This document shows positions 49,272 to 60,016 of a DNA stretch of 64,000 nucleotides, in pieces (position 1 is the stretch's first letter; each line of letters starts with the position of its first letter). The translations under genes and the position numbers were made by a program. The notes under the pieces were generated by a model that worked only from the letters and a program-made list of their open reading frames with translations, made no database searches and was not told the origin of the DNA. Origin of the DNA: Turnera subulata. Its lineage: Eukaryota > Streptophyta > Magnoliopsida > Malpighiales > Passifloraceae. The DNA lies in assembly GCA_028386065.3 (NCBI GenBank), contig JAKUCV010007537.1, positions 578,312 to 642,311 on the forward strand, in the 5' to 3' direction.

Positions 49272-50326
49272 CTTCTTAGTCTGCCGTGAACCAGGTTTCT
49301 TGACTTTCTTTCTGTCTCCGAAGCAGAACAGCTCTTGATCTAAAAAGACAAAGCGCGGGCGATGATTGAGTTTTTTGTTTCTTTTTTAACAGCGATCGAG
49401 TTATTTTAGTTGCAGCTGTCTCTTGGCAAAGACAAAAAGGCACATGTTGTTGTACAGTGTCCCACACAGATTTTTTTATTTGTGATCCATTGAAAATAGC
49501 AAGTCTCTCTCAAGAGTTAAAATCGAAATCCATTGATGGAGATAACTTACAAGAGGTAGGAGCTAGATTTTTTAAGTTCATGATTTGTTTTTTCTCTCTT
49601 TTTTTAAGCCAGATTGGGAAAGTACTGCGCGAAGTAAAATTGAGAAATTGCATCACAACACCTCTCAGGCGTCTTCTCCTGGGCAATTTTGTTTTATGTA
49701 TAGACACAGACACATCTAAAAGCGGTACCTTTCATGGAACCCTTGTATTGTTCTATACACCTTATAAACTCCCCCAGCCTGTCACAACAACCAGATTTGG
49801 AAGAACTGAATATAAAAATTTAGAGACTGTTCTCGTGTAAGTTGGACAAGCATTATCACCGGTTATTTATTTAGAAATCCCAATATTGCAAGAAGATGCT
49901 GACAAAGCAGCAGCTCTTATATTTCCAATCTAGACAAAGAAGTTAACATAGGGTTGGTGAGCACCTTTAATCAAAAGTCAAAACATATATACATACATGC
50001 ATTTTATATAGGTACAGCATATGTACTACGTTTGGTTTCTGTCATAGCCAAATTAATCATATGGGTAGCCATGTGCTTCAAAACAGATAATGATATTCAC
50101 TAGCAGTATGAAAAATGACAGTCACGGTGGAACAGGAAAGATTCCATGGAATTTGTTGCTATTTATTTGATTTTCCAAGAAGAAAAAAGGAATTGCATGT
50201 CTCCGTTAGTCATTTTGAAAGCCTTCCCTTTTCCGCATTTCCATCTTGGCATATAATTCAGTCTTACAGGTGTTGCTGTGGCCTTTGGGCGTACTGTATT
50301 CTTATAAAGTCATGTAACACATCAAA
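49272..50326. other. Spacer between WAT1-related copies A and B
   Basis: This holds the promoter of copy A and the 3' tail of copy B. The part from about 50110 (aatgacagtcac, then ttccatggaatttgtt) is homologous to the tails of copies C (52685 on) and D (58220 on). No other gene is seen. Confidence 0.5.
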
Positions 50327-51940
50327 TCAGCAGCCAGAGCCTGGAAGTGATGGCTGGGCTTGACAGGAACGGCCTGGAAATCCACTCTCATTATCTTCAG
50401 CCGGTGAAGAAACCATAACCTTTGCTGCCTCGAGCTTCCTTTCTTTACTTTTTCCCCAAATAACCAGATAAAGTCCCACTATAATTAGCACTGCTCCAAT
50501 TATGCTGCAAGTGGTAAAATCAGCCCCGAGTTTAACTAGGAGATAGTATAATCCAAAAGGAGTGTAGTTGGTAATAGATAAAACAATACCAAACCGAAGG
50601 TGTTTACCCTCCCAAGTAGAATTCCTCTCCCAAAGCAAGGGATGCCATTACAGCCACTATCATCGTCTGAAGTGGTAAATAACCTGAAAAAAACACAGGT
50701 CCACCCTTCTCTATGACCCATACCTGGATTCCGAATGCTAGCCCTGAAACAACCAATCCCTGCAGGCACGCACACCAGTGTGTTCTTATCAGTCCACAAT
50801 AAGTCAATGAACATTTTCTTCCGAAATGTAAAAATCGATGTAAAGATAGTTTAAGCTTGTATATAAGGAAACTTAATTAGCAATTGGTTTTGTTACAAAC
50901 CCCATATAAAACACTTAAGAGTTCCCCAACTGAGTGAAGTCGCCAGCACTCTGAATCTCTCTCAACGTAGCCCGCAATTGCCAGAAGTTGTAGCATACTA
51001 AAGAAGCAAGTGAATGAATAGAGTGAAAGTCGAGCAGGGTATTTATTTAGGACAAATGCTTGAAGTACAATCCAGGCGGACCAAGACAGGCAATAACAAA
51101 AGGAAGAGATGCAACCCAAGGTCCAGTTCTTGGTCTTGCCATCTCCCGGAAGTAAATGTGACTTGTTTGATGCTGAATTTGGACTGTAAATGGTTGGTCC
51201 TTTATAGAGGGTTATGGCTAAAGCTCCCGCTAAGGAAGTTACAGTCCCAAGGATCTTAGCAATACTATCTTTACGGTTCAACTGAACTTGCTCCAAACTG
51301 CAATCCAAAAGGTAACAGAAGACAATTTTGCAGAGGATATGTATTGTTCTAGGATTTTAAACTACTAATTCAGGGAAATGACCTGCCTGAATAAAACAGC
51401 CAAGATAAATGTCATAGCGGGCACAACATTTCCCGATGCAGAAATGAATGTGGGGGATACATTTTCCAGACCCACGAGGAAGAGTACTTGATTTAATGTC
51501 ATTCTGCCATAATTACAATTTGTTTCAAGACAGAACAAATGAGGGTAAGTGGCTCAAATTCGCACTTGAATAAATATACTATACCCAATAAATCCACAGA
51601 GAAAAAACAGGATCAGGAAAGAGAAGCTTAGTTTTGGCCTGTTCTTCCTGTATAATAAAGAGAACAAAGAGTTGTGAGAATACGGATGAATCCATGAATA
51701 TCTGAAGCAGGACTTGCCACACAGATTATAGAGTATTAGAGTCTAAATCACTTACTTTTCGACAAAATAGGCGAGGGGGGCCAACAGGAGCAGCGAAATG
51801 ATGTTCCTATAAACAAGGAACACAAACTTGCTTACCCCCATGTTAAGTGTGGCTCTCATTATGACATTGAACCCAGCAGTGGCAAGAGAGAAGACTATCA
51901 TGGCTATGTGCAGCTTGGTGCTTTCAGACATCAAAGCCAT
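50327..51940 (-). CDS. WAT1-related EamA transporter, array copy B
   Basis: Six exons (51940-51756, 51647-51585, 51503-51387, 51297-50901, 50759-50608, 50504-50327) give 363 residues. Exons 1, 2, 3 and 5 have exactly the same lengths as in the other three copies. The start is the ATG of [14 protein letters not shown], since the frame further upstream has no ATG. It has two EamA domains, [25 protein letters not shown] and a short tail ending GSGC. Helix 1 carries FNVIMRA where the others read N/L-H-(V/I)(I/V)VRA, a change in the predicted substrate path worth noting. Intron 3 uses the GC donor TTCAG/GCAGGT. The likely role is transport of auxin or another small metabolite at an internal membrane. 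The substrate is not predictable. Confidence 0.92.
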
Positions 51941-53348
51941 CTTTTCAGTCGGTCCTGACTTCTGAACCAAGTTTCTGTGTCCCTGAAGCAGAAAAGTTTC
52001 TTCATGTAAAAGGAGAAAGGAGGGGCTAAGCCTACAATTGATCTAATTACCGGAGCTGTCCATTGGAAGGGACAAAAATGCACATGTTATAGAGTGCCCC
52101 ACTGAAAGAGTTGTTTATTGGTGATACTAAGAAGTGATTTAGACAGGCAGCAACAGGGTTTAAGTTTATGTCGGAATTGATAGCTTTTAAGAATATTTTC
52201 AAGAAGCATCAGTCCTGGATTTCACATTCACCGGGGTTCTACTCTTCGTTTGACCCAAAACAATATAGGAAGTGGGGACGGACTACCAAATTAATTGACA
52301 ATAATGGATCTCTATAGCCTGTGTCACAACTTACAAGAACCTCCATGTATTCTTGAAAGAGTGCAAGTTGTTTCTTATATAAAAAAAAGGAAAGTGCATA
52401 TGTTATTGCCATTTGCCTGTCAGAATCTATCTATCTATCTATTTTTATTATAAAACAGTAGAAATCTGATTCGGAGTGTTCTGAAATTGTAACGTATGAT
52501 ATATCTTAGATAGACTGGATGATTGTTTCTTACGTCTGCGCTAGCAGTTTAAAGTTTTCCAATACAGGCTCTCCGCCACCTCTTCAACCGAAAGAATAGT
52601 GATCTCAACTATTAGTAAAGATTTTTTTATGATAAGAAACATGCAACACGTCAGGTAATAGCCAAATTAAATATCCCTGTGACAAATGACAGTCACAATG
52701 AGAAAAAAAAAAAAAAGCTTTATATAGTGACCACAATTCGTGGGGAATAAGTGGATTTTTAGTCTCTGTATTGCCCTCGATTTTGAAATGTCAGCCCTGT
52801 ACTAAATTTTTATGGATTTTGGTGCTTGTACTACTTCAAATATATATTTTTTGGTACTTCCAACCACCGGCCGACCATCAGTGACATGTGTCGCCATATT
52901 AGTGGTCCACGCCAAAAGGTGGGTCCCACAAATCCGGGCCGTCCAAGGCTTGACCCAAATTGTCTGAGTGAACTACTAATATGGCGACCCGAGTTGGTGG
53001 GACCCACTTTTCGGCGTGGACCACTAATATGGTGACAAGTGTCACCGGTGGCCGGATGTAAAAAAACCATATATTTGAGATAGTACGAGGACCAAAATCC
53101 ATAAAATTTTAGTACAGGACTGACATTTCAAAATCGAGGACAGTACAAGGACCAAAAATCTACTTGTTCCCAATTCGTGGCCATGGAATTTGTTCCTATT
53201 TCTTTGATTTTCTAAGAAAACAATCCCTTACTCATTGAAAGTCTTCCCTTTCCCATTTCCATCTTGGTATATATATATTCAGTCTTGAAAGTGCAGCTCT
53301 GGCCCTGTGGGCGTATTGTATTCTTATAAAATCTTGTAACACATCAAA
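51941..53348. other. Spacer between WAT1-related copies B and C
   Basis: This contains the promoter of copy B and the tail of copy C with an inserted MITE (listed separately). The stretch at 52090-52370 is homologous to the promoters of C and D. The words caagaacctccatgta...gagtgcaag near 52334-52368 form the uninterrupted version of a site that holds a retroposon in C and D. A (tcta)n microsatellite lies near 52425-52443. Confidence 0.6.
52744..53170. mobile_element. MITE with long terminal inverted repeats, about 427 bp
   Basis: The left arm (ggaataagtggatttttagtc, onwards) and right arm are inverted copies over roughly 200 bases each, with a GC-richer centre that is itself palindromic (gtggtccacgcc against ggcgtggaccac). 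The flanks caattcgtgg occur on both sides (52734-52743 and 53171-53180). The duplication is 8-10 bp depending on where the ends are placed. Long inverted repeats with a duplication of about 9 bp suggest a Mutator-like MITE. A hAT origin is the alternative. The copies of this spacer at the tails of genes B and D lack it. Confidence 0.8.
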
Positions 53349-54994
53349 TCAATTGCCTGAAAGTGATGGCTGGGCTTGACGGGAATGGCCTGGAATTCCA
53401 CTCTCATTATCTTCGGAGGGTGAAGAAGCCATAATCTTTGTTGCCTCAAGCTTCCTTTCTTCACTTTTTCCCCAAATAACCAGATAAAGTCCAAGAATAA
53501 TCAGTAGTGCTCCAATTAAGCTGCAAGTGGGAATGAAGCCACAAGCCCCAAGTTTAACCAGGAGGTAGTTTAATCCAAAAGGAGTGTAGATCATAATAAA
53601 CAAAACAGTACCAAACCGAAGGTAATTACCCTCCCAAGTAGAATTCCTCTCCTAAAGCAAGGGAAGCCATTACAGCCACTATCATCGTCTGTAGTGGCAA
53701 ATAACCTGAAAAAAACACAGGTCCACCCTTCTCTATGACCCATACCTGGATTCCGTATGCTACCCCTGAAACAACCAATCCCTGCAGGCACGCACACCAG
53801 TGTGTTCTTATATGTCAAAGAGTCAATGAACATTTTCTTCTGAAATGTAAAGATCGATGTAAAGATAGTTTAAGCTTGTATATAAGGAAACTTAATTAGT
53901 GACTGGTTTTGTCACAAACCGCATATAAAACACTTAAGAGTTCGCCAGCAGAGTGAAATCGCCAGCGGTGTGAATCTCTCTCAACGTAGCCCGCAATTGC
54001 CAGAACTTGTAGCATACTAAAGAAGCAGGTGAATGAATAGACTGAAAGTCGAGCAGGGTATTTCTTTAAGAGAAATGCTTGAAATACAATCCAGGCGGAC
54101 CAAAATAGGCAATAACCAAAGGAAGAGATGCAACCCAAGGTCCATTTCTTGGTCTTGCCATCTCCGGGAAGTAAATGTGACCTGTTTGATGCTGAATTTG
54201 GACTGTAAATGGTTGGTCCTTTGTAGAGGGTTATGACTAAAGCTCCCGCTGACGAAGTTGAAGTCCCAAGCACCTTAGCAACACCATCTTTACGTCTGAA
54301 CTGAACTTGCTCGAAACTGCAATCCAAGAGATAACAGAAAACTAATTTTTGCACAGGATATGAATTGTTCTAGGATTTTAAACTAACAATTCAGGGGTAC
54401 GGATTATAATTAAGTTTAACTACGTGGACCTGCCTGAATAAAACAGCCAAGATAAAAGTCATAGCGGGCACAACATTTCCTGCTGCAGAAACGAATGAGG
54501 GAGATGCGTTTTGCAAAGCCACTAGGAAGAGTACTTGATTTAGTGTCATTCTGCCATATATAGTTGGAAGAAATTCGTTTCAAGACAGAACAATGGGGGT
54601 AAGTGGCTCAAATTTGCACTTGAATGAATATACTATACCCAATAAGTCCACATAGGAAAAACAGGATTAGCAAAGAGAAGCTTAGTTTTGGCCTGTTCTT
54701 CCTGTATAAGAAAGCCAACAAAAAGTTTTAAGAATTAAGAATATGGAAGAATCCATGAAGATCCGAAACCAGGACTTGCCACACAGATTGTTGAGTCTAT
54801 ATCACTTACTTTTCGAAAAAATAGGCGATGGGACCCATCAGCAGCAGCGAAATGATGTTCCTATAAACAAGGAACACAAACTTGCTTACACCCATGTTAA
54901 GTGCAGCTCTTACGATAATATGTAACCCAGCAATGGAAAGAGAAAAGATTATCATAGCTATGTGCAGCTTGGTACTTTCAGACATCAAAGCCAT
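53349..54994 (-). CDS. WAT1-related EamA transporter, array copy C
   Basis: Six exons (54994-54810, 54701-54639, 54550-54434, 54316-53920, 53781-53630, 53520-53349) give 361 residues. The start is [14 protein letters not shown] as in copies B and D. The product has two EamA domains with [33 protein letters not shown] and [10 protein letters not shown], and a tail ending SLSGN. Exon 1 encodes YFFEK where the others read YF(V/I)EK, and helix 5 reads FQAFLLKKYPARL. Intron 3 has the GC donor. It is the sister of copy D: the two share a LINE-derived insert in their promoters. Its own promoter region was later hit by a Helitron-like insert about 900 bp upstream of the ATG. Confidence 0.92.
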
Positions 54995-55904
54995 ATATCC
55001 TTTTAGTCGGTCCTGACTCCTGAACCAGGTTTTTGTGTCCCTGAAACTGAAAAATTTCTTCATGTAAAAGGTTAAAGGAGGGGCTAGGCCTAAGATTGGT
55101 CTATAACTGGAGCTGTCCACTAGGCCTCCCACTTAAGGAGTTGTTTATTGGTCATCCTTAGAAGTGATTTGGACATGGCAGCAACAAAGGTTAGGTTTGA
55201 GTTTCTCTCAAAATTGAGATCCTTTAACAATATTTTCAAGAAGCATATCACATTCATCAGGGTGGTTCCATTTTTCGTTTGACTAAAACCAGATTTGGAC
55301 CAGATTTTTTTCTTTTTTAAAAAAGAGAAAAAACAGTAATACAGGAGGGTCCGACGGACTACGCAAAATAATTAACAATTACGGGTCTGTATAGTGTGTG
55401 TCACAACTTGCAAGAACCTCCATGCCTGTCTTTTTTTTGGTGGAAAGGGAGGGCCTAAACCCTTACACAGCATTAACTGGAAACAATTACACCACAGCGA
55501 GAGATTGGAAAGACCCAACCCATCATGAACAAGTAAATGTAACAGAGAATCAGGAGGATCAGGGCATCAGGCAGTGCTTAAATTCCTCCATGTCTGTCTT
55601 TGAGAGAGTGCAAGCTATTGCCCGTCACAATTTACATTAATAATCTACGAGTTTTTTAAAGGACGAATGCATACCAATGAAGCATTACAACTTTACATAA
55701 ACAGACAAACATTTGGTTTACTTGTACTGATGAGCAGGACAATTTAGCATGCGAGTAGCACGTGCTGGATTAGATAATTCACTCATGAATTGGGCTAGTT
55801 TGACCACAAACACAATCGACTGAGATCATCAGAGACGGTAGGTGCGGCATTTATATATCTCCTCACTTTTAAAACATGATTAATATTTTACTATAGTAAT
55901 AAGA
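54995..55904. other. Promoter region of WAT1-related copy C
   Basis: Homologous to 60017-60897 upstream of copy D over its whole length. It contains a LINE-like insert (listed separately). The A/T junction at its right end is where the Helitron-like element entered. Confidence 0.7.
55433..55584 (-). mobile_element. Truncated LINE/SINE retroposon shared by copies C and D
   Basis: The insert begins with a T run (poly(A) on the minus strand) and contains 'ggagggcctaaaccctta'. It is flanked by cctccatgcctgtctt (55417-55432) and cctccatgtctgtctt (55585-55600), a 16-bp target duplication with one mismatch. The homologous insert lies upstream of copy D at about 60476-60618. Copy B has the site without the insert. 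The same 'ttggta...gagggcc' end is seen near 5335, so this is a dispersed family. Confidence 0.75.
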
Positions 55905-57966
55905 CTAGATAGTTACCCGCGCGTCGCTGCGGGAATCAGGATTTATGTATAATTGATGCAGGAAGGAAAAAAAAATGATAATTCAAATAGGAAGAACAAA
56001 ATACTTAGATGAAGATATATGCCAAAAGACCTGCGGGATTCAGGATTTATGTATAATTGATGCAGGAAGGAAAAAAATGATAATTCAAATAGGAAGAACA
56101 AAATACTTAGATGAAGATATATGCCAAAAGACCTAATTTTGGATGAACTTCTTCCATCCACGCGCTATTTTTTACACACAGCATTTTAGTCTCAATAATA
56201 CATAATTGATCATTCATTTATACATTAGCGTATAAATATGATGGTTATCTAGTACAATAAATTTAAGAGCAAACATGGTGGATTGACAACCCAACTCTCC
56301 ATAATGTTTATTGGGAGTGAGCTTCCATGTATCTATAGAAGTTTAAGGTAAAAAAGCCTTTTTATCCCTAGACTTTGCTCATTTCATCATTGCTGTCCGT
56401 CCATATTCTTTAAAAATCATCATTGTTGTCACTTAAGTTACGTAAATCCGAACGTTGTTGTACTTAAGTTACGTAAATCCGAACGTTGTTGTACAATTTA
56501 CGTGTAATCTCCGGTGTGCCTTCAGGATGGACACATGGCCGTGAGCCCATCGGTGGCTAATGTTTTTAGTTTTTTATTTCCATATTTTATGTTCTTTTCA
56601 TAATAAAAAAAAACAGGAAAAAGCCTTTTAACCTTGTATTTCTACTCATTAAAAATACAAACTCTTCACCTACTTAGTTAATCAGAAAAAAAAAAACTCC
56701 TCACCTACTTAAAATTCGAAATACCCGTTAAAGATTAGAAAGAATGCTCACAGATTTATTTTATCATTAAAAAACACAAAATCCTATATTTCTACTTTAC
56801 TTTCCTTCCAATCTTTTCCATCGGCAGCAAGATTAAAAAAGCAAATAACCCGTAATACATAAGTAAATCCACCAGCAAATTCAAAGCAGTAAGCAGTTCA
56901 TCCGTTTGTCTGGTACTGTTGTTCTTCTTCGTTAAAACCTAAAACAACATCATGAAACAAAGCTTCTCTGAACAAAAACCTCAAATCTCCGTCATCGAAA
57001 TCTAAAAAATCACGAAACTATACACACCCAAAAGTTCCCCAGACAAATCCCAAGCAAGTTGTTTTGCACCAAATCAAAACCCCAGTTAGTCAAAACCAAC
57101 CGTTCGAAATTACTCAATTACCAATCTAAAAAACTGAAGCCATAAATCAACACAATTGGTTATTACCATTCAACGGTTCGAGGTAAAGACACAGATCCAA
57201 AACAAAAAATCCTCTGCTTCCCAAAAAAGAATGGGCCAAGATGGTGGAGTCGTGTGGGGATGAGTATGTGCAGAGGATGGCATTTTATGATTATTTGTAT
57301 AAAGAGATTGGCTCATGGGAATGCATGGGAGGATGCCAAGATGGTGTTCAATACTGTTGGGAGTTTTTTTTGGGGAGGAGGGAGATGGATCCTGCATTCA
57401 AGATTTAGATGCTTCCCAATCCTTGTTGTTTCTTTTCTGCTCTTCCCGTGAAAGAAAATAATAAATTTTATTTTTTCTTGGAGTTGCCCAAATAAATTTC
57501 TGAATACAACAAATCAAATATTAAATGTATTCTTTGTACTGGAAAATTTAGAATAAAAAAAATTAAAAAACCTTATGAAATTGCAAAATTATTAACTAAA
57601 AAAGGTTTAGATTAAAAGATAATAAAAAATGGCTTTCTTTGTATAAAGTCTAGAGTTACTACGTTGAGTTTGCAATTTACAGGTGAGAATTAAGGAGGAG
57701 ATTGAAGGAGACGTGTTGGTGTGTTGGTCAAGGAGGAAATGATGGAGTGATGATTGAAGTCTAGCCACGCATGCATTCTCTGTTCAGTCAGAAAAGAAAA
57801 AAGAAAAAAGAATCGTAAAATTAAAGGGAATGGTAAGAATAATAATATAACTTAATGAATAGATTTAAATATAAAGAAAAAGATAATTTGGTCATAATAA
57901 AATTTTTTAAAAGCAAAACGGTCAAATCACTTCACACGGATCTTCCTTGTTTTAGTATATGTATAA
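55905..57966 (-). mobile_element. Helitron-like non-autonomous element, 2062 bp
   Basis: In minus-strand orientation the element ends ...CCCGCAGCGACGCGCGGGTAACTATCTAG. That is a GC-rich hairpin (CCCGC/GCGGG) 11 bases before a terminal CTAG, the Helitron 3' signature. It lies exactly between A and T: plus strand aataaga/ctag at the left and tataa/tgtcatg at the right. There is no target duplication. The undisturbed sequence aataaga-tgtcatg is present upstream of copy D (60891-60904). The 5' terminus reads TTATACATATACTAAAAC where canonical Helitrons start TC. No Rep/helicase gene is inside. Internal features are a 103-bp tandem duplication (55928-56133) and a 31-bp tandem repeat (56431-56492). 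Confidence 0.82.
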
Positions 57967-58460
57967 TGTCATGAAAGTTGTCAACACTTTTGTCTATTTC
58001 GCACAAAATCTTATGTTGTGATTATTAGTTTAGTTAGTATAAAATAATACGAAGTTCCATAACTTAATCCCACCATCAAATAATATATATGTTTGAATAT
58101 GATGAGGACAACCTCTTTGGAACAGAAAACCTCTTATAGATATCCAAGATAAAACTACTCATTGCAAAATAGAGTAACAAAATCAAAAACTTAAGTTACT
58201 AAAGTTACTAGCCGTGTGAAAAAAATGACAGTTACAATGGAACAAGAAAAAAAACTTTAAATAGTGACCATGCACTTACAATTCTGCAAAAGGCTATGTA
58301 ACTAGTTCCTAATTATTTGGGAAAAAAATTGCATGTCTCCTTAGTCGTTGAAAGTCTTCCCTTCCATATTTCCATCTTGGTAATTCAGTCTTTCCAGTGC
58401 AACTGTGGCCTGTGGGCATATTGCATGTATTCTATGAAGTATTGTAACTAACACATTAAA
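57967..58460. other. Remainder of the C promoter unit and tail of copy D
   Basis: 57967-58200 matches 60898-61145 (upstream of D) and ends at a shared boundary word aacaaaatcaaaaactta. From there the tail of gene D starts. This marks a join between two tandem duplication units. Confidence 0.65.
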
Positions 58461-60016
58461 TCAATTGCTGGGTTTGACAGACAGGCCTGGAAATCCTCTC
58501 TCATTATCTTCTTCGGAGGGTGAAGAAACCACAACCTTTGCTGCCTCAAGCTTCTTTTCTTTACTTTTTCCCCAAATAACTAGATAAAGTCCAACAATAA
58601 TTAGCACTGCTCCAATTATACTGCAAGTGGAACCAAGCCACAAACCCTTAGTTTAACCAGGAGATATAGTTCATATAGTAGATAAACCAAACTGAAGTAA
58701 TTACCCTCCCAAGTAGAATTCCTCTCCTAAAGCAACCGATGCCATTACAGCAACTAGCATCGTCTGAAGTGGTAAATAACCTGAAACAAACACTGGTCCA
58801 CCCTTCTCTATGACCCATACCTGGATTCCATATGCTAGTCCTGAAATTACCAATCCCTGCAGGCACGCATGCACACCAGTGTGTTGTTATCAGTCCACAA
58901 AGAGTTCTTTGGAAATGTAAAGAAGAAATGATAGTTTAATCTGCTGAGGAAACTTAGCAAGTCTTGTCACAAACCGAATATAAAATACTTAAGATTTCGC
59001 CAACAGAGTGTAATTGCCAGCTCCGTGAATCTCTCTCGACGTAGCCCGCAATTGCCAGAAGTTGTAGCAAACTAAAGAAGCAAGTGAATGAATAGAGTGA
59101 AATTCGAGGAGGGTATCTATTAAGGATAAAAGCTTGAAATATAATCCAGGTGGACCAACAAAGGCAACAGCTAAAGGAAGCGATGCAACCCAAGGTCCAG
59201 TGCTTGGTCTTGCCATCTCCGGGAAGTAAATGTGACTTGTTTGATGCTGAATTTGGACTGTAAATGGTTGGTCCTTTATAGAGAGTTATGGCTAAAGCTC
59301 CCACTAAGGAAATTACAGTCCCAAGCACCTTAGCAACTCCATCTCTACGTTTCAAGTGAACTTGCTCCATACTGCAATCCAAAAGATAACAGGAAAAACT
59401 AATTTTTGCACAGGATATTAATTTTTCTAGGATTTTAACTAATAATTCAAGGGTAAGTATTATAATTGGGTTTAACTGCGTTGACCTGCCTGAATAAAAC
59501 AGCTAATACAAAAGTCACAGCGGGCACAGCATTTGCCGCTGCAGAAACGAATGCTGGAGATGCGTTTTCCAAACCCACTTGGAAGAGTACTTGATTTAAT
59601 GTGATTCTGCCATAGTTAGAAATTTGTTTCAAAGACACAACAAATGGGGGTAAGTGGCTCAAATTTGCACTTGAATGAATATACTGTACCCGATAAATCC
59701 ACATAGAAAAAACAGGATCAAGATAGAGAGGGTTAGTTTTGGCCTGTTCTTCCTGTATATGAAAGAGAGCAATGAGTTTCGAGAGAATACGGAAGAATCC
59801 ATGAGGATCTGAATGAGTCTATATCACTTACTTTTCAATAAAATAGGCGACGGGAGCTAACAGGAACAGCGCAATGATGTTTCTATAAACAAGGAACACA
59901 AACTTGCTTACTCCCATGTTAAGTGCAGCTCTCACTACCACATGGTTCCCAGCATTGGCAAGGGCGAAGATTATCATGGCTATGTGCAGCTTGGCGCTTT
60001 CAGACATCAAAGCCAT
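58461..60016 (-). CDS. WAT1-related EamA transporter, array copy D
   Basis: Six exons (60016-59832, 59752-59690, 59606-59490, 59371-58975, 58856-58705, 58620-58461) give 357 residues, the shortest of the four because the tail ends early (SVKPSN). The start is MALMSESAKLHIAM. Two EamA domains are complete, with [31 protein letters not shown] and [10 protein letters not shown]. Exon 4 ends in YS rather than YA at the conserved YAG junction, and the exon 3 to 4 join gives LFSMEQV. Intron 3 uses the GC donor. It is expected in an internal membrane as a small-molecule transporter. The substrate is unknown. Confidence 0.92.

Noticed and set aside
55928..56133. Direct repeats that might suggest a CRISPR-like array
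   Set aside because: Only two adjacent copies of about 103 bp inside a plant transposon, without spacers. Plain tandem duplication.
57170..57451. Possible captured gene fragment inside the Helitron-like element
   Set aside because: Open frames on both strands are short and no family is recognisable. I cannot support a captured gene.
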